NCBI GenBank assembly: GCA_964013895.1
Contig: CAXGYF010000013.1
Span: 1 to 41,783, forward strand
Length of the DNA stretch: 41,783 nt
Source of the DNA: MedAcidi-G1 sp002713545
Lineage (GTDB): Bacteria; Actinomycetota; Acidimicrobiia; Acidimicrobiales; MedAcidi-G1
Direction of reading: 5' to 3'
This document shows, piece after piece, positions 32,260-40,038 of the stretch; position 1 is the first letter of the stretch, and each line of letters begins with the position of its first letter. The notes under the pieces are model-generated. The model saw only the letters and a program-made list of their open reading frames with translations. It was not told the origin of the DNA and ran no database searches. The translations under genes were made by a program, and so were the position numbers.

Positions 32260-32919
32260 ATGCGCCTAGTTTTTGCTCGCTGCACCGTTGATTACGAAGG
32301 TCGTCTTACTGCTCATCTTCCTGAGGCAACGCGACTAATAATGGTCAAATCTGATGGATGTGTAGCTATTCATGCTGATGGCGGTGCTTACAAGCCATTA
32401 AATTGGATGAACGCCCCAAATAAGCTGGTTGAGGAAGAGGGTGTCTGGCGAGTTTCTAACCCAAAAGGTGAAGTGCTAACGATTACTTTGCATGAAATTT
32501 TTAGTGATTTGTCGCATGAAATGGGAATCGACCCTGGGCTACAAAAAGACGGAGTCGAAGCACACCTACAGGAACTTTTAGCTGATGACCCTTCTTTTTT
32601 AGTTGAGGGGCTTGAATTGATCAAGCGTGAATATCCGACCGATCTAGGGCCTGTTGACCTTTTATGCCGGACAGCTAAAGGTGAAACGATTGCCGTTGAA
32701 ATAAAAAGAAAAGGTGAGATAGATGGTGTGGAACAATTGACAAGGTACCTGGACTTTTTAAATCGCGATCCACTTATAAAACCTGTTCGAGGTATTTTTG
32801 CGGCTCAGGAAATTCGCCCACAAGCAAAAGTGTTAGCCGAAGATAGAGGGATTCAGTGCGTTGTAATCGACTATGATGAGATACGCGGTATCGAATCTAA
32901 CCGCTTGCGTCTTTTCTGA
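32260..32919 (+). CDS. nucS: Mismatch-specific endonuclease NucS
   Basis: Endonuclease of the non-canonical actinobacterial/archaeal mismatch repair that replaces MutS-MutL; 219 aa. It begins MRLVFARCTVDYEGRLTAHL, as in mycobacterial NucS. N-terminal DNA-binding/dimer domain about 1-105; C-terminal RecB-like nuclease with Asp133 (GPVDLL), Glu147 and Lys149 (AVEIKRKG) and QLTRYLDFLNRD. The last residues, RLRLF, resemble a sliding-clamp-binding motif, which NucS proteins use for activation by the beta clamp. It is translationally linked to cysQ upstream (4-base gap) and to the reductase gene downstream (stop and start overlap in TGATG). Confidence 0.95.
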   Translation: MRLVFARCTVDYEGRLTAHLPEATRLIMVKSDGCVAIHADGGAYKPLNWMNAPNKLVEEEGVWRVSNPKGEVLTITLHEIFSDLSHEMGIDPGLQKDGVEAHLQELLADDPSFLVEGLELIKREYPTDLGPVDLLCRTAKGETIAVEIKRKGEIDGVEQLTRYLDFLNRDPLIKPVRGIFAAQEIRPQAKVLAEDRGIQCVVIDYDEIRGIESNRLRLF

Positions 32920-34127
32920 TGTTTTATGATGTTGTAATAGTTGGGGGCGGACCTGCTGGATCATCAGCTGCTTGCACCGTAGCCAAAAGCGGCCTATCGG
33001 TTCTCCTTATTGATAAATCTGAATTCCCTCGTGATAAGTGTTGCGGTGATGGTTTAACAACTATGGCTCTCAGATTGAGCGAAGAACTTGGCTTAAATAT
33101 AGAGAATTTAAAAAATCTTGAAGTCGTTGATGAAGCGGTGATCCATTTTCCTTCGGGCCGAAGAGAGGTTTTTCCTCTACCGGGAAAAGGTTTGTTCGCT
33201 GCGATCGTGCCCAGGGCAGAGTACGATCTGGCTCTTATAGACCTAGCTCGCGAATTGCAGGTTGATGTTCGTCTAGGTCACAAGTTCTCTTCCATAACTT
33301 TTGATGGAGAAAAAACTTTTCTGAATATTGACGGTATTGGAGAGGTAGAAACGTCTTTTGTTATAGCTGCTGACGGAGCGTGGTCTCCTGTCCGTCGTTC
33401 ACTCGATTTAAGTGAGGAACGATCAAGAGGAGAATGGCTTGCTTTTCGTCAATACATTTCAGGAGTCGCATCGGATAACAACGAATTACATGTCTGGTTC
33501 GAAAAAGACCTTCTGCCAGGCTATGCATGGAGTTTTCCTCTCCCAAATGGGAGAGCAAATATAGGCTTTGGTGTTTTAAAATCACAAGATTTTTCCGCTT
33601 CAGAAACGGCTCAACTGGCTCGCGACCTACTGAACAGAAAATCTATTTCTGAGACCCTTGGGGGCGGGATCAAACTAGAGGGGCGTCAAACTGCCTGGCC
33701 TATTCCGGCGAGAGTCAACAACCAGCAACTAACTAGTAGGTCGGTTATCTTTGTTGGTGATGCCGCCGCTTGTACCGATATTTTGACGGGTGAAGGAATC
33801 GGGCAGGCACTTTTAACTGGGATTCTTGCTGGTGAGGCAATCAAATCTGGGAAGAGTCAAAAAATGGTTACTTCATTCTATGAAAAGTCCGTGAAAAGTC
33901 ACTTGTTCTCGGATCACCAAATGTCTGTTTTACTTCAAAAAGTCCTTACCCACCCCGCAGGAGCGGAAAATGCTCTTCGTTTAGCATCGATGAATCAGTG
34001 GTCACGGCGTAATTTTGCGCGTTGGATGTTTGAGGACTACCCAAGAGCCCTTTTATTTACACCTAAAAGATGGAAAAAAGGAGTTTTTGATTCTGAAGGT
34101 GCCTACAGCCGTAAACTGGACTTATGA
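32919..34127 (+). CDS. Geranylgeranyl-reductase-family FAD oxidoreductase
   Basis: 402 aa; saturates isoprenoid chains. Rossmann motif VVIVGGGPAGSSAA (6-19), the CCGDGL motif near residue 42 typical of geranylgeranyl reductases and of the menaquinone reductase MenJ, the internal VIAADGAWSPVRRSL and the FAD motif FVGDAAACTDILTGEGIGQAL. In actinobacteria MenJ-type enzymes reduce one unit of the menaquinone side chain. This may be such an enzyme, or a reductase of polyprenyl phosphates or lipids. It overlaps nucS by one base and the PAP2 gene by four (ATGA). Confidence 0.9.
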   Translation: MFYDVVIVGGGPAGSSAACTVAKSGLSVLLIDKSEFPRDKCCGDGLTTMALRLSEELGLNIENLKNLEVVDEAVIHFPSGRREVFPLPGKGLFAAIVPRAEYDLALIDLARELQVDVRLGHKFSSITFDGEKTFLNIDGIGEVETSFVIAADGAWSPVRRSLDLSEERSRGEWLAFRQYISGVASDNNELHVWFEKDLLPGYAWSFPLPNGRANIGFGVLKSQDFSASETAQLARDLLNRKSISETLGGGIKLEGRQTAWPIPARVNNQQLTSRSVIFVGDAAACTDILTGEGIGQALLTGILAGEAIKSGKSQKMVTSFYEKSVKSHLFSDHQMSVLLQKVLTHPAGAENALRLASMNQWSRRNFARWMFEDYPRALLFTPKRWKKGVFDSEGAYSRKLDL

Positions 34128-34726
34128 GTATTGCAAAAGAGGGAAATCTTATCCCTTTCCCTAACAGGTCTGAGTTCGAAGACACGAAAGAAGCTCCCAC
34201 TCACCCTTTGGGTCCAGCTTTTGCGGCTTTTGACCATAAATTTGATCTCGTTTGGGAGCGTTTTCGTGGACAGCCTGTTCTTGACAAAACTTTTTATCTT
34301 GCAAGTGAACTGGCAGATTTTAGTGTTCTTTGGCACATTATGGGGTTATCCAAAGGTCTCGCTAGTGGCTCAGCTCAACGTGAAGCAGTTCGTTTATCTG
34401 CAGCCCTAATAGCGGAGTCAGGGATTGTTAACGGAATTTTGAAATCTTTGTTTAGGCGAGAAAGGCCTGATCATATTGAAGAAAGACCACACGTGCTTCG
34501 TCAACCGTTGACTTCTAGTTTTCCTTCAGGTCACGCTTCAGCAGCTTTTTTGGCTGCAACCCTTCTTTCGGAACGATCCAAGTTCAAACCTCTTTGGTAC
34601 GGATTAGCTGGGATTGTTGCGACTTCAAGAATTCACGTCAGGATTCATCACGCTAGTGATGTAATAGCCGGAACGCTTGTGGGTCTCGGGTTAAGTCGAA
34701 TAATTAAGAAATTCTTTCCTCTATAA
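34124..34726 (+). CDS. PAP2-family (type 2 phosphatidic acid phosphatase) membrane phosphatase
   Basis: 200 aa. The three phosphatase motifs are present: KSLFRRERP (K-x6-RP), SSFPSGHASA (PSGH) and SRIHVRIHHASDVIAG (SR-x5-H-x3-D). Hydrophobic helices flank motifs II and III; the first 60 residues are polar. Such enzymes dephosphorylate lipid phosphates, including undecaprenyl or other prenyl diphosphates. Lying directly after an isoprenoid reductase, with overlapping start/stop, it probably acts on a prenyl or polyprenyl phosphate; that is inference. The stop is close to the convergent small gene at 34735. Confidence 0.9.
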   Translation: MSIAKEGNLIPFPNRSEFEDTKEAPTHPLGPAFAAFDHKFDLVWERFRGQPVLDKTFYLASELADFSVLWHIMGLSKGLASGSAQREAVRLSAALIAESGIVNGILKSLFRRERPDHIEERPHVLRQPLTSSFPSGHASAAFLAATLLSERSKFKPLWYGLAGIVATSRIHVRIHHASDVIAGTLVGLGLSRIIKKFFPL

Positions 34727-34734
34727 AATCCGAT

Positions 34735-34926
34735 TTAATTTTGGGAAATTGACTCCATTTGATTTTCACCTGAGTCAAGAACTAGACGTAAATCAAGAAG
34801 TAGGTCCGCGACCTCTGAAGCAGCAATAACTTGACGGCTTTTAGTATCGCCCAGTCCTCGGTCAATAATTGCTCTGATCTCATCAATCATCTCTTCAGTG
34901 CTGCTGCTCTCTAGCGTTTCTGTCAT
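34735..34926 (-). CDS. Small acidic protein of unknown function
   Basis: Not recognised. 63 aa from ATG 34926 (MTETLESSST), which has AGGGA five bases upstream; an upstream start at 34950 is less likely. Predicted to be soluble, acidic and mostly helical (EEMIDEIRAIIDRGLGD and EVADLLLDLRLVLDS); no cysteines or transmembrane segments. The good ribosome binding site is the main reason to believe it. It is alone on its strand between the convergent PAP2 gene and the LLM oxidoreductase gene (80 bases upstream). Confidence 0.6.
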   Translation of the reverse strand: MTETLESSSTEEMIDEIRAIIDRGLGDTKSRQVIAASEVADLLLDLRLVLDSGENQMESISQN

Positions 34927-35006
34927 TTGATTCCCTTTGTGACCATTCACTTACTTTAACTTAACTTATTTTCATACATTACGCGCATGTTAGACATAAG
35001 TCACCA

Positions 35007-35984
35007 TCATTTATCAATTGGAGCTAAATCTCTTACAGACTTTCTTACGTCGTCGCCTGTTAAAGGCATTATTGCGAGAGCTGGACAAGTGACTCCAGCT
35101 GTTACGTAACGTTGAATATGGTCGCGACATTGATCTGGAGTTCCGTTTACTATCAATTCGTCAACCAGAGCATCAGGTATTTTTTCTAAGGCGCCTTTAC
35201 GGTCACCAGAATCCCATTGTTCCCAATGCTCTGACAACATTTCCTCTCTGCCAAGCCATTTATGAAACTCTTTGTATACAGGCACATTCAAATATGCTGC
35301 CATAGCGAATTTACCGCCTGCTAAAACCAAGTCTTTTTTATCGCTTGGACAGACAAATATTCTGGCAACTATCTCTTTACCCGGCCCTTCTTTGTTGACA
35401 ACGCCTGCCACGCGTTCAACGTCATTAGCTGAAAGCCAGTTTATTATTGCCCCATCTGCTTCCCTTCCAGCTAAGCGAAGCATTCCTTCTCTTAGCGCCG
35501 CTAGCAGTATTGGAGGTTGATTTTCAGGAACTCTTGCCAAACGAAAACCTGAAATATTGAAAGTTTCGAATTCTTCCGAAATTTTCTCTCCCAATAATGC
35601 TTTTCGGAGGAAACGAATTGTGTCTCTAACTTTTAAATATGGATCTTCAAAACGGATCCCATTCCAGCGTTCAACAATCACGTCTGAGGAAGTGCCTATC
35701 CCAAGGACGAAATTATTTGGTGCTGCACAGGCCATGGCAGCAGCACTTTGAGCCAGAAGCGCTGGTCCTCTTGTAAAAGCTGGCAAGATAGCTGTTCCCA
35801 GTCTTAATTCCGGTGCCCAGGCGGCTGCAAGTGCCAAAGGTGTTAAACCGTCTGTCTCATTAGCTTCTGAGGACCAAACATCTGTATAACCAAGTTCGAC
35901 TAGCTCTCGGAAAATCTCTTTATGGTCATCCAAACGATCTGGTAATGGAATAGTCATCCCGTAACGCGATTTTTGTTTAAGCAT
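35007..35984 (-). CDS. LLM-class (luciferase-like) F420-dependent oxidoreductase
   Basis: 325 aa TIM-barrel oxidoreductase. Family features: YGMTIPLPDRLDDH at the start, ELGYTDVWSSEANETDGLTPLALAAAWAP in pattern, RLGTAILPAFTRGPALLAQSA, FVLGIGTSSDVIVERWNG and the C-terminal LIVNGTPDQCRDHIQRYVTAG. Actinobacterial members of this subgroup typically use F420; that is inferred, since FMN-dependent members look similar. Substrate unknown. ATG 35984 is preceded by AAAGG at about seven bases. It is flanked by small unknown genes on both sides. Confidence 0.88.
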   Translation of the reverse strand: MLKQKSRYGMTIPLPDRLDDHKEIFRELVELGYTDVWSSEANETDGLTPLALAAAWAPELRLGTAILPAFTRGPALLAQSAAAMACAAPNNFVLGIGTSSDVIVERWNGIRFEDPYLKVRDTIRFLRKALLGEKISEEFETFNISGFRLARVPENQPPILLAALREGMLRLAGREADGAIINWLSANDVERVAGVVNKEGPGKEIVARIFVCPSDKKDLVLAGGKFAMAAYLNVPVYKEFHKWLGREEMLSEHWEQWDSGDRKGALEKIPDALVDELIVNGTPDQCRDHIQRYVTAGVTCPALAIMPLTGDDVRKSVRDLAPIDK

Positions 35985-36047
35985 CCTTAGGCCTTTAGTT
36001 TTATGGTTTCTTAAGGGCTGTCACACCTCACTGAAACAATTATTAAT

Positions 36048-36227
36048 ATGAATGAACAACTTTGTCTAATAAAAGAAATCTCCATCCAGATTTTTGCCGC
36101 TAATGACAACTATTCGGAGTATTCAGCACTCGACAGTGAGACTCGGGAGAGAAACTTGAAAGGTATTGCAGAGGCTCGTAAATTACTTGCCGAAAAACGC
36201 AAATATGCCGCTCTTTTAGCTGCTTGA
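36048..36227 (+). CDS. Small ORF, 59 aa, unknown function
   Basis: Not recognised. An open frame from ATG 36048 to TGA 36225-36227 fills most of the otherwise empty 288-base gap between the LLM and Mca genes. The product has an N-terminal helix-prone part (MNEQLCLIKEISIQIFAAND) and a charged helical C-terminus (TRERNLKGIAEARKLLAEKR) ending YAALLAA. No good ribosome binding site; TATTAA lies just before the ATG. Amino-acid composition looks protein-like, which is the main argument for it. It could be a small regulatory or ribosome-associated protein, or not expressed. Confidence 0.5.
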   Translation: MNEQLCLIKEISIQIFAANDNYSEYSALDSETRERNLKGIAEARKLLAEKRKYAALLAA

Positions 36228-36272
36228 ATTTTTTAAGCGGTGGCAGGTGATTCTAATTAATTTAAATCACGG

Positions 36273-37154
36273 CTAGTAGTTAATGCCATCAAAAAGGTCA
36301 TTTTCATAACCATTTTCATTGTTTGCATCAACTTTTGAGAGAGCAAGAATGTAGTCATCGTAAGGATGGACTTCACGTGCAACTTCATCAGGCAAGCCGA
36401 ACCAAAATGGGGATTTAGGGTCAACCTGAGTTTCATGCGCTAACAAAGCCTCTTTTCGGATCGACCAGTAATCCAAGATAGGGATTCTTGTAGAAATAAG
36501 ATGATCTCGTGAAGGCCTTTTTGACCAGCCTTCAAAAGGTGATTCAAGTTCAAATTCTAAGAATTTTTCATGCATTGCCTCTATTCTTTCTCTTGACCAA
36601 GTCGAAAAATAAAGTTTTGAAGGTTGCCAAGCCTCGCCATGTTCTGGATAAAGAGCGGGATTACCAGCAGCTTCGAATGCGGGAACTGAAAGATCGTGCA
36701 CCTGTAAATGATCGGGGTGGTTGTACCAGTCTCTTTCATCTGGGTAAGAAATAATAACGTGAGGTCTTATCCGTCTTATTATCGAAACGATTCTTCCTAC
36801 CGCCTCTTCAGGGTCAGCATTGGAAAAAGAATCAGGGTTGGAGTTAGCTGGAGAATCAGCCATTCCTGAATCTCTGTAACCGAGCATTATGACTTCGTCA
36901 TAACCTATTATTTCTGCTGATTTTTTAAGTTCTGCTAGCCGGACTTGGGGAAGATTTTCGACTATTTCAGGTCGATCCATTGCAGGATTGAGAATGTCGC
37001 CCTCTTCGCCTCCTGTGCAACAAACAAGAGCACAATAAACACCTTCGTCATGATATGCAGCGATCGTCGAAGCCCCTTTTGACGCCTCGTCGTCAGGATG
37101 GGCATGGATACTTAAAAGTCTTCGTTCATTTTCAGGGAAAGGAGTATTTGTCAC
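36273..37154 (-). CDS. mca: Mycothiol S-conjugate amidase-like PIG-L deacetylase
   Basis: 293 aa. Zinc motif IHAHPDDEASKGASTIAAY (16-34), CCTGGEEGDILNPAM, MLGYRDSGMADSP and the second zinc cluster DWYNHPDHLQVHDLS, with the C-terminal ALLAHETQVDPKSPFW. These fit Mca, which cleaves mycothiol S-conjugates during detoxification, better than MshB, and the length matches. The start is GTG 37154 because the family N-terminus follows closely; no ribosome binding site is seen. It stands alone, divergent from the NfeD gene by 105 bases. Confidence 0.88.
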   Translation of the reverse strand: MTNTPFPENERRLLSIHAHPDDEASKGASTIAAYHDEGVYCALVCCTGGEEGDILNPAMDRPEIVENLPQVRLAELKKSAEIIGYDEVIMLGYRDSGMADSPANSNPDSFSNADPEEAVGRIVSIIRRIRPHVIISYPDERDWYNHPDHLQVHDLSVPAFEAAGNPALYPEHGEAWQPSKLYFSTWSRERIEAMHEKFLEFELESPFEGWSKRPSRDHLISTRIPILDYWSIRKEALLAHETQVDPKSPFWFGLPDEVAREVHPYDDYILALSKVDANNENGYENDLFDGINY

Positions 37155-37259
37155 GTGCGAAACGGTACAGGAGTTAGCGCAAGTTCAGTATTCAATTTCT
37201 GGACTATTTTAAAAAATTTAAATTAAGATACCGTATTCATTAGAAATTCGGAGGTTAAT

Positions 37260-37706
37260 TTGGATCCTGAGATTTGGCAATGGATTTGGCTTGCTGCAAC
37301 AGGTATTTTCATCCTAGGAGAACTAGCTATGGCTGGATCTTTTTTTCTTCTTCCTTTTGGAGCAGGAACTGCTGTTGCAACAGTTCTGGCTTTCTCTAAT
37401 GTAAGTGAGGGTCTGCAATGGGTTGCATTTGTTGTGGTTTCGGTTGCATCACTTGCAGGTTTGCGACCTTTAGCGCGAAAACTTAACGCTCAAGAACAAC
37501 CGGCAAAAGTCGGTTCTACCAGATTGATAGGTGAAATAGGGGTAGTAACAAAAGATTTGGGGGCGGGCTTAACAGAGAATGGAAGTATCCAAATCGGGAG
37601 AGAAGAATGGCCCGCCGAAACTAAAGACATGGAACATATTCCCACAGGCACTCGAGTGAAAGTAACTCACATCGAGGGAACCCGTCTAGTCGTTGAAGCA
37701 ATTTGA
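37260..37706 (+). CDS. NfeD-family membrane protein
   Basis: 148 aa, short NfeD (NfeD1b-like). Two or three hydrophobic segments (about 6-70: GIFILGELAMAGSFFLLPFG and WVAFVVVSVASLAGL) precede a C-terminal OB-fold domain with the motif LIGEIGVVTKDLGAGLTENG and a final VKVTHIEGTRLVVEAI. The TTG start at 37260 has GGAGG seven bases upstream, the clearest ribosome binding site in this part. It is 36 bases ahead of a stomatin/SPFH gene; the NfeD-stomatin pair is widespread and the two products are thought to act together in membranes. Confidence 0.92.
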   Translation: MDPEIWQWIWLAATGIFILGELAMAGSFFLLPFGAGTAVATVLAFSNVSEGLQWVAFVVVSVASLAGLRPLARKLNAQEQPAKVGSTRLIGEIGVVTKDLGAGLTENGSIQIGREEWPAETKDMEHIPTGTRVKVTHIEGTRLVVEAI

Positions 37707-37742
37707 AAAGTTAAATTTTAGAAAATATTTATAGGAGTAAAA

Positions 37743-38714
37743 ATGGCAGCAGTTGTAGCTTTATTAGTAATCGCTTTTCTTGTTTTCGTTCTTGCAGCGG
37801 CAGGAATAAAGATAGTAAGGCCATATCAGCAAGGAATAGTCGAACAGCTCGGTAAATATAAGATGACAACCGGTCCTGGACTTAAGCTAATCGTTCCGAT
37901 TATGCAAAGTATGAAACGAGTGGACATGAGGGAACAAGTTGTTGACGTGCCACCACAAGAAGTAATTACCAAAGACAACGTAACAGTTACAGTTGATGCG
38001 GTCATCTACTACGAGCCAACTGACGCTCAGAGACTTGTCTACAATGTTGCGAACTTCATTCTTGCCGTAACTAAACTCGCCCAAACCAACCTGAGGAATG
38101 TTATTGGCGACATGACCCTTGATAATGCTCTTACTTCACGCGACAACGTCAATACTTCGCTAAGAAATGTCCTCGATGATGCGACAGATAAATGGGGAGT
38201 ACGTGTAGTACGAGTGGAGATACAAAGAATTGATCCCCCTGTTGATGTTATGGACGCAATGCATGAACAAATGAAAGCTGAGAGAACCCGTAGAGCTGTC
38301 GTATTAGAAGCCGATGGCGCTCGCGAAGCTGCTATTGCGATAGCAGAAGGAGAAAAGCAATCTGCAATACTTTCTGCTGAGGGCGTTAAACAACAAGCGA
38401 TCCTGACGGCTGAAGGTGAGGCTGAAGCCATTAGAGCTGTAGCCTCAGCGGATCGTTTTCGTTTTGAAACAGTTGCTGAAGGTGAAGCTGAGGCAATACG
38501 AAGTGTTTATGGAGCGATACACGATGGAGATCCTTCACCTGATCTAATAGCTATCAAATATCTAGAGGCGCTGGGGACTATCGCAGATGGTCAAGCAACA
38601 AAGATTTTCGTTCCAGCAGAAATGAGTGCCACTATGGGTTCAATAGGAGCAATAGCTGAACTTTTTCAAACAAACGAATCAAATGATAAAACAGAAAAAG
38701 AAGAAGCCGAATAG
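37743..38714 (+). CDS. Stomatin/SPFH (band 7) family protein
   Basis: 323 aa membrane-anchored scaffold. An N-terminal helix (about 3-24) is followed by the SPFH domain (about 26-190; RPYQQGIVEQLGKYKMTTGP, VPPQEVITKDNVTVTVDAVI, LRNVIGDMTLDNALTSRD) and an Ala/Glu-rich coiled coil (about 190-260) with repeated AEGEAEAIR segments. The acidic C-terminus ends NDKTEKEEAE. AGGAG precedes ATG 37743. It forms an operon with the NfeD gene. The function of such pairs is not settled; membrane-microdomain organisation is the usual proposal. Its stop is six bases from the convergent PhoU-TrkA_C gene. Confidence 0.93.
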   Translation: MAAVVALLVIAFLVFVLAAAGIKIVRPYQQGIVEQLGKYKMTTGPGLKLIVPIMQSMKRVDMREQVVDVPPQEVITKDNVTVTVDAVIYYEPTDAQRLVYNVANFILAVTKLAQTNLRNVIGDMTLDNALTSRDNVNTSLRNVLDDATDKWGVRVVRVEIQRIDPPVDVMDAMHEQMKAERTRRAVVLEADGAREAAIAIAEGEKQSAILSAEGVKQQAILTAEGEAEAIRAVASADRFRFETVAEGEAEAIRSVYGAIHDGDPSPDLIAIKYLEALGTIADGQATKIFVPAEMSATMGSIGAIAELFQTNESNDKTEKEEAE

Positions 38715-38720
38715 TTTTAG

Positions 38721-39944
38721 CTAACTACTAATTGGAGTCAGTTCGTCTTTCCCTTCGTCATCCTGAACCAAATTCCAACCACAAAGGCGTGCTAGAAGAG
38801 TCTGACCTTCTTCGGGGCCACTCGCTATAATCTCGTCTCCAGAGGATAGACGTACTTTACCTCTTGGCATATACAGGTATCCTCCGCCTCGTCGAATTGC
38901 CAGAACTGTGAAGCCAGGTTCGATATTTAGACCTAATTCAGACAATGAAACATTGTCCGCTGAGGAGCCTGTGGCTACTGGATATCTAACTACAACCTCA
39001 TCTGCTTCGCCTAAAGCTATTTCCAGAATCGGGTGAAGTTCTTCTTCTTTTTCGACCAACCAGACCATTGCCTGTGCCTGGTCGCCAATATCTTCTGCTG
39101 CTTCCGCTAAGTGCAATAGTCCTCTCAATTTTTCAGGTTCAACGTCACTTAAAGCTGAACGTAACACCCAAAGTTCGAGATGGTCTTTCATTTCATCTAA
39201 ACGGTCTTCAAGGTGTCTGACTTCAGAAGCCAGTCCTGTATCAGCTAAAACAAGTGCGCTGTATGCGAGACCGACTGCTGCTTCGGAGAGGTTTTTCATT
39301 TCCACAAGAACATCAACAGCACGGTCGAGGTCAGTAAGAGCATCATTCTCTTGTGGTTTGGGAGGTTCCCAAATAGGTGCAGCGGCCAGTTCACGAAGTC
39401 TGTTAATTCCATCAGGAGATCCTCTTAGAAAGAGGACATCACCTGGAATAAGAACTGTTTCACCTCCTACGTCGATTATCCAGTCATTTCCTCTTCTAAT
39501 TGACATGACTCTCATACCAGCTTGAACAGGAAGTTCGAGAAATGACAAAACTCGATTCGCCATATGCGACCCTTCGCTAACAGAAACTCGATGAGACACC
39601 TCTTCAGCGTCAGAAAGATCGGCAACAAGCTGTTGTGGAATTCCGAGCTTGTGTGTGACTATTCTTGCTATGTCAACGGCATCATTTGCGATTCTTTCAA
39701 TTGCTGAAATGACTTGCAACACGGACGACATTCCTTCTGCCTCTTTGGAGGTTCTGGCAGCAAGAACACAAACAGCTCTCATATCATGAACAAGGTCGCT
39801 CATTCTTTGTTCAAGCCCATCAACTTCTTCCGCCATATCACGATCCCCAAAATAAACTGAGGCGTAAGCAAGGTCGACCATCAATTCAGATGTGTCTTTT
39901 GCTTCGGCGAGCATGCTTCTTAAATTTCGAGGTGTTTCTTCCAT
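38721..39944 (-). CDS. Duplicated PhoU/TrkA_C (RCK_C) domain protein
   Basis: 407 aa, no transmembrane segments. The sequence is an internal duplication: a PhoU-like helical half (about 10-110) and TrkA_C/RCK_C half (about 120-200), then again PhoU-like (about 215-315) and TrkA_C (about 325-400). Matching landmarks are AYASVYFGDRDMAEEVDGLE with AYSALVLADTGLASEVRHLE, and MRVMSIRRGNDWIID with FTVLAIRRGGGYLYM. RCK_C domains bind small ligands such as c-di-AMP in several families. The gene lies 94 bases downstream of the SLC41-type transporter gene on the same strand. So it probably regulates or assembles with that transporter; inference. Confidence 0.85.
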   Translation of the reverse strand: MEETPRNLRSMLAEAKDTSELMVDLAYASVYFGDRDMAEEVDGLEQRMSDLVHDMRAVCVLAARTSKEAEGMSSVLQVISAIERIANDAVDIARIVTHKLGIPQQLVADLSDAEEVSHRVSVSEGSHMANRVLSFLELPVQAGMRVMSIRRGNDWIIDVGGETVLIPGDVLFLRGSPDGINRLRELAAAPIWEPPKPQENDALTDLDRAVDVLVEMKNLSEAAVGLAYSALVLADTGLASEVRHLEDRLDEMKDHLELWVLRSALSDVEPEKLRGLLHLAEAAEDIGDQAQAMVWLVEKEEELHPILEIALGEADEVVVRYPVATGSSADNVSLSELGLNIEPGFTVLAIRRGGGYLYMPRGKVRLSSGDEIIASGPEEGQTLLARLCGWNLVQDDEGKDELTPISS

Positions 39945-40038
39945 TAGCTACCTACTAGTGTTGTCCAATAATCTAGGCTTTGACTCCCCACGAAGCCAAA
40001 ACTGTTTTCAAGTGCTGCAAAAATTAATAGTTCTAAAC

